A stretch of 64,000 nucleotides of DNA from Diprion similis. Taxonomy: Eukaryota > Arthropoda > Insecta > Hymenoptera > Diprionidae. A program made the position numbers and the translations under genes. The notes under the pieces were generated by a model. That model was not told where the DNA came from, searched no databases, and saw nothing but the letters and a program-made list of their open reading frames with translations. Shown here piece by piece: positions 49,405 through 61,756 of this stretch. The stretch spans positions 6,525,001 through 6,589,000 of the forward strand of contig NC_060113.1 of the NCBI RefSeq assembly GCF_021155765.1, in the 5' to 3' direction. Positions within the stretch are counted from its first letter, which is position 1. Each line of letters opens with the position of its first letter.

Positions 49405-50823
49405 ATGTCGCTAATTTTTACACCGACTAACCAGATAAGGTTAACCAACGTCGCAGTAGTGCGTATGAAAAAAGCGGGAAAAAGGTTCGAGATCGCCTGT
49501 TACAGGAACAAAGTTATATCCTGGAGGACAAAACTGTGAGTTTTACTATTTGCCGAATGTAGTCATATTACGAAATTTTTTTGCATACGAATTGAGTGTT
49601 ATTAACAGTTCACACGACATAACCTAGCCGTAGTATTTCGTTCGGTGACTCAGATGAGCGTCGAAATTTGTACATCTATCAACCTGTTTACAATTTTACG
49701 TTGATACATTATCACGTCACAGCAGAATACTGGTTTTTTATAACTGTGCATTGATTAAATTATTCTGTTTTGGAATGCTTCTTAATCTTTTCATGGTCAC
49801 CTTCATTTTTCAATTATTCATTCTTGCTACACGGAAAGAAAAAACTAGAGCATAAGGCATTGACGTTGGTCAAGCTACAATAGGAAGTTTTTCTCTTTAA
49901 ATATTTTTCTGCGCAGTTTCCGTTCATCACAAAGAACGACACCACGGACAATTAGCTCGGCCCATATAGAAAAATCTGTAGAGTCGCTTGGATTAATAGC
50001 ATGCGCCGTCATGCACTGTAATCGTAATAAGTCGCGTGTGAATCCCACAAATTCTCTTGCATTAAGCTCTAGTTTTTTCTCTCCATGTACCTTCAGCTTG
50101 ACTTTGTATTGTATGAAATTGTACAGATCAAATTGAAAACAAATTATATCTTTTTGATGAGATTAATTATGTTATATTGAAAAAATTTTTTACAGAGAGA
50201 AGGACATAGATGAAGTATTGCAGACGCATACTGTGTTTACGAACGTTTCTAAAGGTCAAGTGGCAAAGAAGGAAGATCTCTTGAAAGCGTTTGGTAAAGA
50301 TGACCAGACAGAAATATGTAAGGAAATCCTTACCAAGGGAGAGCTACAGGTTTCTGACAAGGAAAGACAATCGGCTCTGGATTCAATGTTCAAGGATATA
50401 GCAACGACGGTATCAGACAAATGTGTTAACCCAGAAACTAAGCGCCCGTATCCAATATCGATGATTGAAAAAGCTATGAAAGATGTTCATTTTTCTGTAA
50501 AACCTAATCGTAACGCTAAGCAACAGGCTTTGGATGTCATTCCGCAGTTGAAGGCTGTTATGCCGTTGGAAAGGGCACAAATGCGTTTGAGAGTTTTGAT
50601 ATCAGGTAAAGAAGCTCGCAAACTGAGAGAAAAGATTGCCAAACAAGCAACCAAGGTTGAAAATGAAAGTTGGGATGGAGGGAGTTTGAACTTGGTTTGT
50701 CTAATCGACCCAGGTCAGTACAGAGAAATTGATGAATTGGTAAGATCAGAAACAAAAGGAACAGGTATCCTGGAACTGATTAACCTAAAGGAAATCACCG
50801 AGGGAGACGAGTTACTGGAATGA
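49405..50823 (+). CDS. SBDS: Ribosome maturation protein SBDS
   Basis: Two exons, 49405-49535 and 50196-50823, spliced at CT/GTGAGT and TTTTTACAG, give 252 residues against about 250 in human. SBDS works with the GTPase EFL1 to release eIF6 from late cytoplasmic 60S subunits, so that they can join 40S. The sequence begins [20 protein letters not shown] and keeps [53 protein letters not shown] and [14 protein letters not shown], all hallmark segments. Domain I (FYSH fold) covers about residues 1-97, the helical domain II about 98-170, and the ferredoxin-like domain III the rest. A first poly(A) signal is at 50936-50941, with others near 51,282 and 51,325. Nothing looks broken. Identity is close to certain. 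Confidence 0.98.
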
Positions 50824-50935
50824 ATAGTTTCAAGATGTAATCTGGAATGTTCCTACGAATGTTAACAAACATGTAAAGCACTGACCCACTAAAAATGCAT
50901 GGTAAACAGATGGCTGCCCTGATTTGTTGCATTTG

Positions 50936-50941
50936 AATAAA
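50936..50941 (+). terminator. Poly(A) signal of SBDS
   Basis: AATAAA 113 bases after the SBDS stop. Further AATAAA copies near 51,282 and 51,325 could give longer 3' ends. Confidence 0.6.
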
Positions 50942-51989
50942 AAGATAAGACGGGACGAGTCAACGTTTACTTCTCTAGTTCGAAAGTAGCAGCTAACAAT
51001 TTGCCTAACGATTCTACAGTTGCAAATTGCAGTATGATACTCTCACACAGCGATACAGAATTTGTTCGCCAAATAGTTGAAAATATGGCGCGACACATGG
51101 CGGAGAAAACTAATTAGTTTTGTTAAGATTTTAAAAGTATATATTCGCAAATTTCTTATCGTTGTTCAATGCTACCATATATTGTTTATTATACATATTT
51201 GTAACTGTTTAACGATCAACAGTGTGAACTACTTACTCCCAGTAACTCCATTATTTATATACATATAGTATCGTCTTGTACTGAATAAAATTACATTTGT
51301 CAAATCTATTGTGCTTGTAAATGAAATAAAATATAAGCGCGAATATAGACTCAAACAAATGCAGTGTCTTGAATTGAAAACGAATAACTTGAAGAGATTG
51401 TAATAGGTACATACTATTTACAGGTTTATTTTTTAATACGTTATATAATTATTACAGCAAGGACTGTATTCGTATATTCTCAACATTAAAAACAATGATT
51501 TATAAAACATCTGTAAATCCTACGTACGTATTTTAATGAAATCATATTTAGTGACATCAATACATCAACTGTTACTTGATGGTCACTGTTGAACTGCGTT
51601 TATGCGACGAAAATGCATCAAACAATTTATACAATTCTGAATATTCTTAAAACTACCTTCGTGCGTGTATAATAATTCTAATTCAACATTATTCTGTCTT
51701 GATAACAACGACTAATCGGAGATTGATATTTTTCATAGTTCAACGGTCTATCCACTGAACCTGTCCCCATACCCGACATTTAAATCATCAGTACAATCTA
51801 AGAATTATCAAAATATTTTCTTAGTCATAGTGTACGATATTAACTTAAATGGTTTTGTGTGTATAACTGGTGCAGTGAAATAGAAATGGCAAATGACGAA
51901 AGGATCGTAGAGAAAAATTCTAATTCGAGATTTCATTAAATTAAAATCACGTGTATGGGAACATGTTGAAAAAGTCACAAGTAAACACA

Positions 51990-52979
51990 CTATTGTTTCT
52001 CTTCGCTGACTTCGGCGCGTGGTATATAAATGTTTTCAGTGCGTTCATCACACTTTGCCGCTATACGTGATATAGTCAAGAGAAAATCTGACAATCTGTT
52101 AAGGTATACCTGAGCTGCGCTATCTAAAGCACCGTCCCTAACCAAAGGTGTCACGCTCCTCTCTGCCCGCTTGCAGATTGTTCTTGCAACATGCAACGAA
52201 GCGCACGCTTTGCCACCACCCTGAAATGAAAATGAAAGTTTAAAGCCACCTTCGACACTCTAATCACCAAGTACAAGGTTTGTGTTTCTTACCGGTATTA
52301 TATAATCTTCTGCTGGGGGCAATTGAGTCGCGTACTCTACAATCCATTCCTCAAGATCTTTGGTATGCTTATCCTCAAATGGCTTTGTTCTACCAGGACT
52401 CGACCGTGATATTGCATGATTCAGATCAAACAAAACCATTTGTACTCTCTTTAATTTATCTACGTAAGGATGCTGGACGCTACCGTCACATGCAAACTCT
52501 CTCGCGAGGCTTTAACGGACATAAAATGACAATTCAACAATCTATTTAATTATTGGGAACTACATTACTAGCTTTATTGGATTTAAAAGTATAGTGACAT
52601 TTTTTTACGAACTAACTTGTCCAAATGTCTTTCTATTGTATACACTGAAAATCAGACTTGATAACATTACGATTACTATAAAAGATTTGGACTACTTGGA
52701 AACAAGTACAGAAAAATTCTTGAACTCTTGGACAGATTAATATGCTTGAAAATAATGGAATTTCATATTCAAGTCCAAATTTGAATGCACAGAGACAACT
52801 TATTGATAATAGATTAAGATTCAGCAATATACGAACCCAATGTAAGAAGAAAGTTCATCAGTTGCCCCAAGTGCATTGAATATTCGGTCATCCTTTGGCT
52901 TTGCGTCATTTATATCAATGAAACCGTGACCAGTGTTACTCTCTCTTGAGATTAGCGCTTCCTGGGATGCACTCGACAT
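51990..52979 (-). CDS. MMAB: Cob(I)alamin adenosyltransferase (MMAB/PduO type)
   Basis: Three minus-strand exons, 52979-52837, 52509-52293 and 52220-51990, join in phase to 196 residues. The family transfers the adenosyl group of ATP to cob(I)alamin, making the cofactor of mitochondrial methylmalonyl-CoA mutase. Strong family segments are KPKDDRIFNALGATDELSSY, the LEEWIVEYATQLPPAEDYI helix, GGGKACASLH, CKRAERSVTPLV and YLNRLSDFLLTISRIAAKCD. The N-terminal ATP motif, normally near YTKTGDxG, is not recognisable: the matching part reads ISRESNTGHGFIDIND. The first intron starts with the weak donor GTTCGT, but the phase and the protein both require it. No clear targeting peptide follows the ATG. 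An acceptor-like TATATAG upstream could join a further 5' exon, which would add a serine- and histidine-rich stretch. Confidence 0.9.
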
Positions 52980-52989
52980 AACTCTGTTG

Positions 52990-54920
52990 TTGTGGCTGTG
53001 ACTTCTGCTGCTATATAATCATATACTCGCGATAACGTGGTAACGAAATTAAAGCAGCATGTCTTGATCTCCAGACAAACGTCGTGTAAAAGCTCAAGAC
53101 CAAAGTACGGATCCAGTAAGTACGCAACCCTAACCCGTCATCATTGACGTACTACAATGAAGCTATTTTTCCATATTCGAACACCCAACAATTTTGAACA
53201 TTGCTAATGCTTGCTTCTACGTTTAGAAACACTACCATCAACCTAACCTAACACGTTTCAGTTGATAAAACTTAATTTCAAAGAAAAATAGTGACTGACT
53301 TTGAATTAGATGGTTCAGAAATTTTCGTGCGTTAATATCTGAGTATTATGAGACGAGACCAGAAGCTGTTTCGACTGTTCAGTCATGAGTTTTTATCAAT
53401 AATAAAATTAGTGTTGTAGTTAATTTGAGGTTATGAATGGACTGATTAAGCTCACCAATTTCTAGAAGATGCTTGGACAGTTGCCTTGTATATAATGTTT
53501 GATCTTCGCACCGCGATTCTTATAGCATCCATTTCGTAGATTTTTTCGAGATCCTTGTATCCGTAGATTGACTGTTCAACACCTCGTTAAATGCCGGCGG
53601 CGTATTTTCATACTCTCGGCTACACACCTGATCGTAATTTTGACTTTTCGGACGTCTTTTCAAAGATGGCTACTTCAAACTAATTCAAAACTAAACGGCC
53701 GGGGTTCTCAACTTGGTTTTCCAACTCCCATATAAAATGTTACGTAACAAAATATCTTTTCGCACTTGGTTTTGCGCACTAATCGAGCGCCCAAATTTAT
53801 TCTAAAAGGGTAAACAATAATTTCGTATTTTGTGGTGCGTAATGACAGAGAAATAAAGCATTTCGAAGTAAGAATAATTCTCGCAAACGGTTATTCATTT
53901 GTTTCGGGATTAGAGAATAATTAATTGAATTGTTAAACGTCCTTCGATTTTGGATATATGAAATACGAAGTTAGAAATTTTCACAACTTCAGATGTATTT
54001 ATACCTAACGTTTTTCAAAAGTCTCAACATTGCTCTAATCTCGTATGAATTATTTGTTCAAATTTTCGCACTGAACCATTCAAAGCGCGATAGAGCGAGA
54101 GCGAGTTTTTAGAATGTTTATAACAACGAAAAAAGTTTTGTACGTGCAGACTTGAGGCTAACTTAATGATTTCAGCAAAGTTCTTCACGGCTTGAGAAAA
54201 AGCAATCCCTCAATTTAATTCCCACAAAATTTCAAACTAAAGGAAGTCAATTTCGAAACAAAATTAATTCTTTCCGATTCGTCTAACTCCCGAAATTTGA
54301 AAAATCTTGATTTGATACATTTTTTCAATTTACTTGAATCAATGATTCGTGACATTGAAAAACCCGTGTCAGAGAGCTTGTGACTTGCAATACGTCACCA
54401 AACATGTTGTTTCAGAATTACTCATCTGCTTACACGTGTATATTGGCATGCTACAAATACGATAAAGCACTTACAAAATCGTCATACAACAAAAATGGTT
54501 TAATGAATCTGATCTTGAGGAATTCCAAGCAAAAACTAATTAATGCAACGTAAATTCAATGTCAAAACGAACTGGTTTCCATTCCTTTTTAATCTGGATT
54601 TTCAAGAATTGGATCGACCCGTTTATCTTGATAATAAACGATTGATTGCACGCGAATACATCTCTCTGTATACATACTAAGTCCAATTGATGCATATAAT
54701 ATGTAAATTACATCAATAAATAAATAAATGATGATCTAATGAGAGAAGAACTAGAGCATCGGAGATACTAAATTGATACTACTGACCTACCAGTAGAAAA
54801 GTTATTTTGAGTCAATCCTGAAGGTTGAGTTAGCTATGTTCAGAATTTTAACTCACAGTGTCTATTTCTATTTGCTAGAGGTATAATCAACGTTCATTTG
54901 AAATAAAATTAATAACGAAT
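52990..54920. other. Intergenic region between MMAB and LRRC28
   Basis: These two genes are divergent, so the roughly 1.9 kb between them probably holds both promoters and 5' UTRs. I see no clear TATA/initiator pair. A possible acceptor (TATTTGCTAG at about 54,872-54,881) just upstream of the LRRC28 ATG suggests a 5' UTR intron there. Confidence 0.4.
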
Positions 54921-54932
54921 TTTGTTGTTGCA

Positions 54933-57514
54933 ATGAATGCAGAATATTTGGCAGAACAAATGGTCAGAGAAGTACAGGAGAAGTTTATCCTGCATTGGAA
55001 TTACCGTGGATTTACAAAACTGCCAGAAGTTGTAAAGAATTATGGAGCACACATCCAAGAGATCTATTTAAAATGGAATCGACTCCGCGGCCTGCCGTTG
55101 TGGATTGGTGAACTGTCCAACATCACAAACTTGTATCTCCATGGCAACCAGATAGAAGCGTTGCCAGATGAAATCGGAGAAATGATTCAACTTAACACCT
55201 TGGACTTGGGACATAACAAACTAAAATCCTTACCTCGTCAAATAGGAAGGCTGGAAAACTTGCAAACTTTAATACTGAATGAAAACTTATTGAAAATTCT
55301 ACCACACGGTGAGTCTGTGTAAAACTAATCATTCCTTTTTTTAAATCCCAAAATGATTGAACAATTACTGTGTACGATACTCTATTCCAATGTCCACTAG
55401 AAATAAGCCAACTGAAAAATCTTGAGACATTGTCTGTGTGTGGGAACCAGTTGATTGCATTACCAGAATGGCTGGGTTCTCTTCCTTGTTTGGAAGAATT
55501 AATAGCGGATTGCAATGGCCTTACCGAGTTACCAAATAGACTGACTTTTGCTGCACGCCTTTCAACAATATCTGTTTGTTCCAACAGGTAGGATATTGTA
55601 TGTTCATACAAGTCATCATAGGTACGAAACACCATCTATAATTTTCACAATTTCCTGGTACGTTGATTTGTAATCGACTATTTTCTAGCTGTATTTTAAG
55701 AATTGTCATCTATGCACAGCAGACTGTATCAAAAGAATGTACTATTTTTTTTTTTTTGAAAAATATACTGAAAATATTGTTCAGGATACCGAAAAAGGGC
55801 GCCTGTTAAAATGGGAGCTCTTAATTTTAATACTAAGAAGTGCCTCATCGCGATTTTCTACTTTCCATAAGAATAACATGGCAAAAATGGTTCTTGCTCC
55901 TTGCGATTTTTATAACTAGATAACGACGCGTCGTACAGAAAATTCATAAACATGTTTTAGTAGGAAATTGAACGTTCTACAAAAAAGGTCTCTTGTCATT
56001 TTACGATAAATCTACTCCTTCAAAAGTTATTTGAGGTCCTTTGTTGACGTATGACCTCAAATAACTTTTGAAAGAATAGATTTATCGTAAAATGACAAGA
56101 GATCTTTTTTGTAGAACGTTCAATTTCCTACCAAAACATGTACATGAATTTTCTGTACGACGCGTCGTTATCTAGTTATAAAAATCGCAGGGAGCAAGAA
56201 CCATTTTTGCCATGTTATTCTTATGGAAAGTAGAAAATCCCGATGAGGCACATCTTAAAATTAAAATTAAGAGCTCCCATTTTAACAGGCGCCTTTTTTC
56301 GGTATCCTGAACAATATTTTCAGTATATTTTTCAAGAAAAAAAATAGTCCATTTTTTTGATACAGTCTAATGCACAGTGTACTGAAAATCATTAGCTAAT
56401 TGCTTATAAGTATTTCTTACCATCTACATTAATTTCTGATGTATTTTGGGGTAATCATTACATCCACTTCATTATGTTATACAAGACTATGGTGTCTACA
56501 GAACTGTCTCACCTTGTGCAGGTTGCAGTACTTACCGCTGAATGGATTTCTGTCTGCCCCATACATTCAGTTCGATTGTAACCCAATTATAAATTACCTT
56601 TCTGTGCCAGTGAGTTATCAGTTGAGTCGTCGTGTTCAGTACTTTCGAGATGCCAGAGATGTTCCGGCTTATAGGTAGATTCAGAAGACATTATGCTTAC
56701 ACATAACATTGACAGATGCCAAATACAACTATTTTTCGAACTTTAATTGCATTATACAGATGTTCTACTGGGACTGTATATAACAAGGACAGTTGCGGGA
56801 AAGAATTGAAACTAAGCATAAGGCTTAAGGTAGAGATGCCTAATGATGCTGTCCAGAAGATTAGCATCATAAAACTACCCCGACAACTGCTAATTGTTCA
56901 TGATATAACGGACAACAATGTTCCATCGCTGTGGGAACTAGCACTACGACAAATTTACTGCACCAGGTGCTTATGCCGTGATGATCTTGTGATAAATTAT
57001 AGTGTTCTAGTACCGAGTATACTTTGAAACTTTGAAAAGTTCACAGATTATAACCAATTTACACAATATTTTAAGGCAAAGATGGGTGAATAATTGAATT
57101 GACCACTACTCATTTCACGTCTCTAGGTTTAAACACACCTTGGAAGTTAATCATTCGACACTAGACGTAAAAGTGAATCGAATCAAACAGAATCTCCGAA
57201 GCAACAGCAAAAGCTCCGAGGTTATAGGATACATGAAAAATTTATTGAAAAATGGGCCAGCAAGTATCTGCCTAAGCAACAATTGTCAACAACCAATTTT
57301 TACTGAAGCTTGGATCATCGTCAATTCCAATACATGGACCAATTTTCTACAATTGTCAGTTTTCTGCAGTAAAAAGTGAGTAAAAATTATATTTTGCAAT
57401 TGTAAATATAATAAACTATATATGAATGTTTTTTTCTGATCTTTCAGATGCCTCAGAGAATTTACTGAATTGACTGATGTGCTTGCCACGAATCGGCCAT
57501 GGTATATTGTATGA
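54933..57514 (+). CDS. LRRC28: Leucine-rich repeat-containing protein 28
   Basis: Six exons close in phase: 54933-55308, 55401-55587, 56522-56674, 56760-56966, 57127-57375 and 57448-57514, giving 412 residues (human about 367). Residues about 35-200 are short leucine-rich repeats of the ribosuppressor/RAS-binding type, seen as LPDEIGEMIQLNTLDLGHN, LPRQIGRLENLQTLILNEN and LPEWLGSLPCLEELIADCN. The C-terminal part is the LRRC28-specific region: VPSLWELALRQIY, then CLSNNCQQPIF and a second cysteine pair FCSKKC that may bind a metal. Intron 2 contains a complete hAT-like foldback element. Function of LRRC28 is poorly known; a scaffold role is inference from the repeats. AATAAA directly follows the stop codon. 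Confidence 0.92.
55720..56369. mobile_element. hAT-like foldback element in LRRC28 intron 2
   Basis: This 650-bp element is bounded by CAGACTGTATCAAAA and the complementary TTTGATACAGTCTA, and flanked by the 8-bp direct repeat ATGCACAG (55712-55719 and 56370-56377). An 8-bp target duplication and YAG ends fit the hAT superfamily. The arms are complementary over about 310 bp (TAACGACGCGTCGTACAGAA, CAAAAGTTATTTGAGGTC). No transposase. A one-armed relative lies at 5211-5545. Confidence 0.88.
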
Positions 57515-57520
57515 AATAAA
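57515..57520 (+). terminator. Poly(A) signal directly after the LRRC28 stop
   Basis: AATAAA begins at the base after the TGA, so the shortest 3' UTR would be only some 20-30 nt. Confidence 0.6.
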
Positions 57521-57524
57521 TATA

Positions 57525-58100
57525 AATTTTTTTTACAAAAAGATAGTATGTTTGACTTGACTGTGTTGATTAACAGATAACTGTAAAAATAGTATAGATC
57601 GATCATGAATCTCATTTCAAGAAATTTATTATGTACAAGAGTTTCGGAGAAGCAAATTGATTAAGACGACAATTTAGGCCTAAAAACTATTGGGAAAATA
57701 CTGGTAGCATTTTGGTTTACTTGGGTTGAGTTTACCAATTCTTTGACTGCTTGTCGAACTTAGGAAGCCAATTAAAATTGACGATTCCTGAGATTGACAA
57801 CTCACAATTAACGTAAGTTAGTGTAGTTATAGGCTACATCGTACTAGTCAAATATATCACGACTGAGGCAATTGTACTCTTACGCATTAAGTATTCATAT
57901 TAACCATCTCAAATGGAGACTTGAAAAATTGCCTCCAGAAAAATAGGTAATACCTAGTTACAGTTCCGTGGAATTAAATGCCATCCTAAGCAGTGAAATT
58001 GAAATTCATGCTTGACAGACTGGTTGGAATATTTACATTAATGTTATCTCAGTCAGTTTTGAAGGCAAGTCTTATTTCAAAGAAATCATACTTATTGATC
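57525..58100. other. Short convergent intergenic space
   Basis: LRRC28 (+) and UBAP1 (-) end toward each other about 590 bp apart. No repeat or exon seen. Confidence 0.5.
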
Positions 58101-58108
58101 AAACAAAG

Positions 58109-59795
58109 CTAAGCAATCAACAAATCGAGAGCTCTGTCTCTGTCGATGTTACACTTCAACAACGCAGAGGACACCTGCTCTTCTGGAAATCCTAAGTCTC
58201 TTAATGTCTGCAAATTTTTATAGTAAAGCTTTGCTTTCTCTAGATCGTAGTCTGTTAAAGCTAATACCTTCTCAGCATCATCGCCGAGCATTCCCAACTC
58301 TTCCAAAGATTGAACAGCCAAAAGGTACTCAACTACTTTCTTGTTGTCCCGACCACCTAAGTCACGAATCGCTCGCGCTGCTCTCGACAAAGGAAATCCC
58401 ATATCACTGAGGTGCTTAGCTAGCTTTTGATCATCCTCGGTGAGATCTGGTAACGGATTGGATAATGTAGAATGAAATGACGTGGAGGAATTAGTAAACT
58501 TTGGGGGAGTCACATCTGCATCACAGCTGGGGCTCTCTAGCTCTGGCCAAGGCTTCCAGTTCTAAAGTAAGTACAAAAATCAGTTTTGAATAGTAGGTAA
58601 AAATGGTCAGTTGTGCTCTAGTTAGAATATCTAACGAAAAAAGAAAGTTTTTGCCAATTGCCATTTCAGCTTACTCTTAATGTTTAATTTTTAGAAAGCA
58701 AATATTTGACCATCTAGAGAATATTAAAAAAGTGTTAAAAAATATGAATGGATTTCATTGAAATGAATTACCTCCATGATTGGCCTCGCCAATTCCCTCT
58801 GAAGTTCTTGCACTATGGTAGGAACACTAGGTTGATTCGAGGCGTGTTTGTCGTTCTCAGTATTTTCATCAGCTTCGATGTTCGTATGTTCTTGTTTTCC
58901 TTCATTTTGATCAATAGTCAGTTCAGTGAGGATATTCTCCAGCTTAGCAGGTGGAACCCATGGAGATGTTGGCTGCAAAACCTATAGCAGTAGCAAAATA
59001 TAATATTGGAATATAATAATGGATATCTATTTTGAATTATCAGATATATCATAAATCTGTACTCAAAGATGTTGAACTATGTTTTCTCATTATAAGCAAT
59101 TAAACAATTATTAAAGAAACTAAAAACTAAAAGGTTGTTTTTCACTGACCTGGGCAAGTTCCTCCATATCATTTATCGTCTTTAATTCCATGTTGTCAAA
59201 CGGACTGCTAGTATCGTTGTCAAAGTCTGCAAGATCCAGTCCGTTTGATATCGTTATATATTGCAGATCGTTAGCTGATGGAGATAGAGGTTGCGGAGTG
59301 AGTATCGTTGTTTCGGGAGCAGGGGCTACCTTAACCGAAGATTGTGTTGCCGTTTCAGGCAATGGTGGCGAAGGTGCTTCTTCTTTTTTCTTTTTTTCAT
59401 CGAGACGGGTACGTCGTGCAAGAGCCATGGTGTGTCTGGCCTTGCGCCATTCTGTCATCTTAGATTATCGAATGTTTAATTAAACCAGAGATCATCATAC
59501 TACTAATTAGATGCTAAATTTTCAAACAATCGACATGATAGGTTTCAATATAGCCATAGTTTAATATTAATTTCTTTTTGTATTCAAGTAGTACATTGGT
59601 GCTTACCTTTTCGATGACCACTCGTTCTAAACTAAAGTCATACACGTAATTCGACACATCTGGTAATTTATTATTGTAAGCCACTGGCAAGGCAATTTTG
59701 CGCGGCGGCTTGTAGGCCTCTGCAATTTTAACGTGAACACCATCCATGTAGGATGCGACAGAATCACATTGTGCTGAAACTGTTGGTCTCGCCAT
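58109..59795 (-). CDS. UBAP1: Ubiquitin-associated protein 1, ESCRT-I subunit
   Basis: Four minus-strand exons, 59795-59607, 59458-59150, 58981-58772 and 58561-58109, all in phase 0, give 386 residues (human about 502). UBAP1 is the endosome-specific ESCRT-I subunit that binds ubiquitinated cargo for sorting into multivesicular bodies. The N-terminal UMA-type features are YVYDFSLERVVIEK (residues about 50-63) and SPFDNMELKTINDMEEL (about 148-164), the latter close to the human PFDNLELKTI motif. The middle is low-complexity and acidic. The C-terminus (about 270-386) carries tandem UBA-like helices: KHLSDMGFPLSRAARAIRDL, then LEELGMLGDDAEKVLAL, then LRDLGFPEEQVSSALLKCN. The start is the first ATG of exon 1 (MARPTVSAQCDS). 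The linker is shorter than in vertebrates, as is common in insects. Confidence 0.93.
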
Positions 59796-59819
59796 GTTTA
59801 TTTACAGTTTATAATCTTT

Positions 59820-61580
59820 GGCCAAGATTATCACCAACTCATCTTTCACGTTATACACTCTCTTAACTCTTATGATGTGTAAAATCTACTATTTATTAAA
59901 AATCTAATCAATCTTTGGAGTCCAGAGGAGTATAACCTCACTGAAGAAATATTTATTATGCAAAGTCGATTTTCATAATTACATTACTTTCGATAATATA
60001 TCATTGTCCATGAATAGACACGGAACTAAACTAACTTTGGTATATTTGTACACTTGAATAAAAACTGTTTATAATTCAGCCTGAATAACCTTGCTCGTTT
60101 GAAATTTTTACTTCACTTTAAATTTGACAGTTCATCAGCTGATCGTCAATTGTCCGAAAATTAACCGATGGTGAATCACATGCAAGTCACATGATAAGGT
60201 GCTATTTCTGAGTATGAAAAAAACGCAAAAGGTTACAAAGGGATCGCTGATTAGAAAAAGAGAGAGAGCTTGATTATTATCAAGGGCTTATACACATGCG
60301 TTGACTGAAGATAGTCTCCATGCATGTGTATCCTTAGAGCATACCGATCATACAGCGGCATGAAGCTTAGACCATATAGAACCTAGAATTGAAACAAATA
60401 TGGAGGAAGCATCGACGTTGAAAAAGTGTCTCCGAGCCAGTGAGAGAGAGGGACTTACTAACACTACATAGCTTCTCTTTCTACGGCAGGAGCGTACATA
60501 TCGTAATCGGGCCCCCTAGCATTGCATTGATATAATCCGGATAATATGAATCCATATACACTAGTGGGTCAGGTTATCGGAAGAAACAGTTAATAATATT
60601 AATGTTTAGCAGATTTTTAAATGAAATAATATAATTTATAAATGCTGAACGGTTATTTTCGCTGAAAAGTCTAATACACGCATAAAATATTGAAACACGT
60701 AAGATATGTTTCTATGGGTGCGTTCCGAAATTAGCTCTCAGTGCTGTTAACAATCTTTTATCTCTTTTGCGCCGGCGGTTTTGTGGGTCGCTTTGCCTCT
60801 GTCCTAGGGAGTTTTTAGCGCTGTCAGGTAATATCGGAATGCACCCTATATAAGCTAAAAAATTCTAATAAATGGTATGAATTTTAACGGTATGATTCAG
60901 TAACTAAATACAACAACAATAGCAATTCTCTAACGTAACCGGGTACAACAAAGCTTTAGAACCAGGCGTCACCAGAAACAGTGAAGGGATGCAACGTTAC
61001 TATTCCGCTCTTTATGCCGTTTTCCACTTGCACTAAAGGGTACACCAGATGCGTTGACACTCTATGATATGTATAAACTCGATGACTTACTCCGAGTCTT
61101 GCGTATATCTGAGGCCGAAAGAGGGCTCGGTGGGCAAAGGATGACAACACTGATTTTTATTGTTGATCAGTAGATGGCAACCGTAATTTATCGCTTCATT
61201 CATTAGACCTTTTTATACATTTTATATCGGGTTTTTCGGTGTTTATGAAGCGATAGTGGGAAGTTTATACAGAGCATCGTAATTCCATTGGGATATAATA
61301 GAATGACAAGCGTATAGTGAGTAATACGCGTATCACCGTCTTACAGCGATATATGTGATGGTAAGTTTGAAATTCGTAATTTTTTAACTGCTGTCTCATC
61401 TGCTTTATCATGTTTAAAATTTCTACGTAAATAGTAACTGTTTTACAACAAGCACAAGAATGACGGGATATTGCTGACGAATTCCAGATCATCGTATCAA
61501 AAATGAATATTTTAATATATTCATAAACACAAAGTTTCGAATAACACTTGACAGAACTATCCGTTCTATGTTATCTAGCA
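59820..61580. other. Intergenic region between UBAP1 and LDAF1
   Basis: Divergent gene pair, so both promoters probably lie here. It contains a short TIR element at 60716-60846 and a GA repeat at 60,260-60,270. No coding exon recognised. Confidence 0.45.
60716..60846. mobile_element. 131-bp TIR element, GGGTGCGTTCCGA family
   Basis: The ends GGGTGCGTTCCGAAATTA and the reverse of TAATATCGGAATGCACCC are complementary apart from a few bases, and AGTGCTGT pairs with the reverse of AGCGCTGT inside. TAT flanks both sides, a possible 3-bp target duplication as in PIF/Harbinger elements. No ORF. Confidence 0.65.
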
Positions 61581-61756
61581 AAGTTTGCGATAACGTTAAT
61601 GTAACAAATGCGTAGAAAAAAGTTGTCTACTTGAACCGTTGGAGGTCAATCATGAAATTCATTTTACCAGTGGTACAATTGACATATCAGAAGGCTTTCG
61701 ATGGTTGCGGTAACTGAGTTTTATCTTCATATTTAGCATTAACATTATGAACTTCA
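61581..61756. mobile_element. Diverged short MITE, TGAAGTTAGTAAC family
   Basis: The right end (AACATTATGAACTTCAGCC) matches the family's right end. The left end is eroded (AGTTTGCGATAACGTTAATG). The length is close to copy 2 at 41829-42021. It lies just upstream of LDAF1. Confidence 0.4.

Noticed and set aside
55737-55919. 60-residue frame in LRRC28 intron 2, with a similar frame at 5140-5403
   Set aside because: It is the translation of one arm of the hAT-like foldback element, which is non-coding.
56439-56678. Separate 79-residue plus-strand gene in the LRRC28 locus
   Set aside because: Only its 3' part (56522-56674) is real and it is exon 3 of LRRC28. The upstream part is intron.
59190-59483. 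97-residue plus-strand frame opposite UBAP1 exon 2
   Set aside because: It is antisense to a well-supported UBAP1 exon and has no family match.
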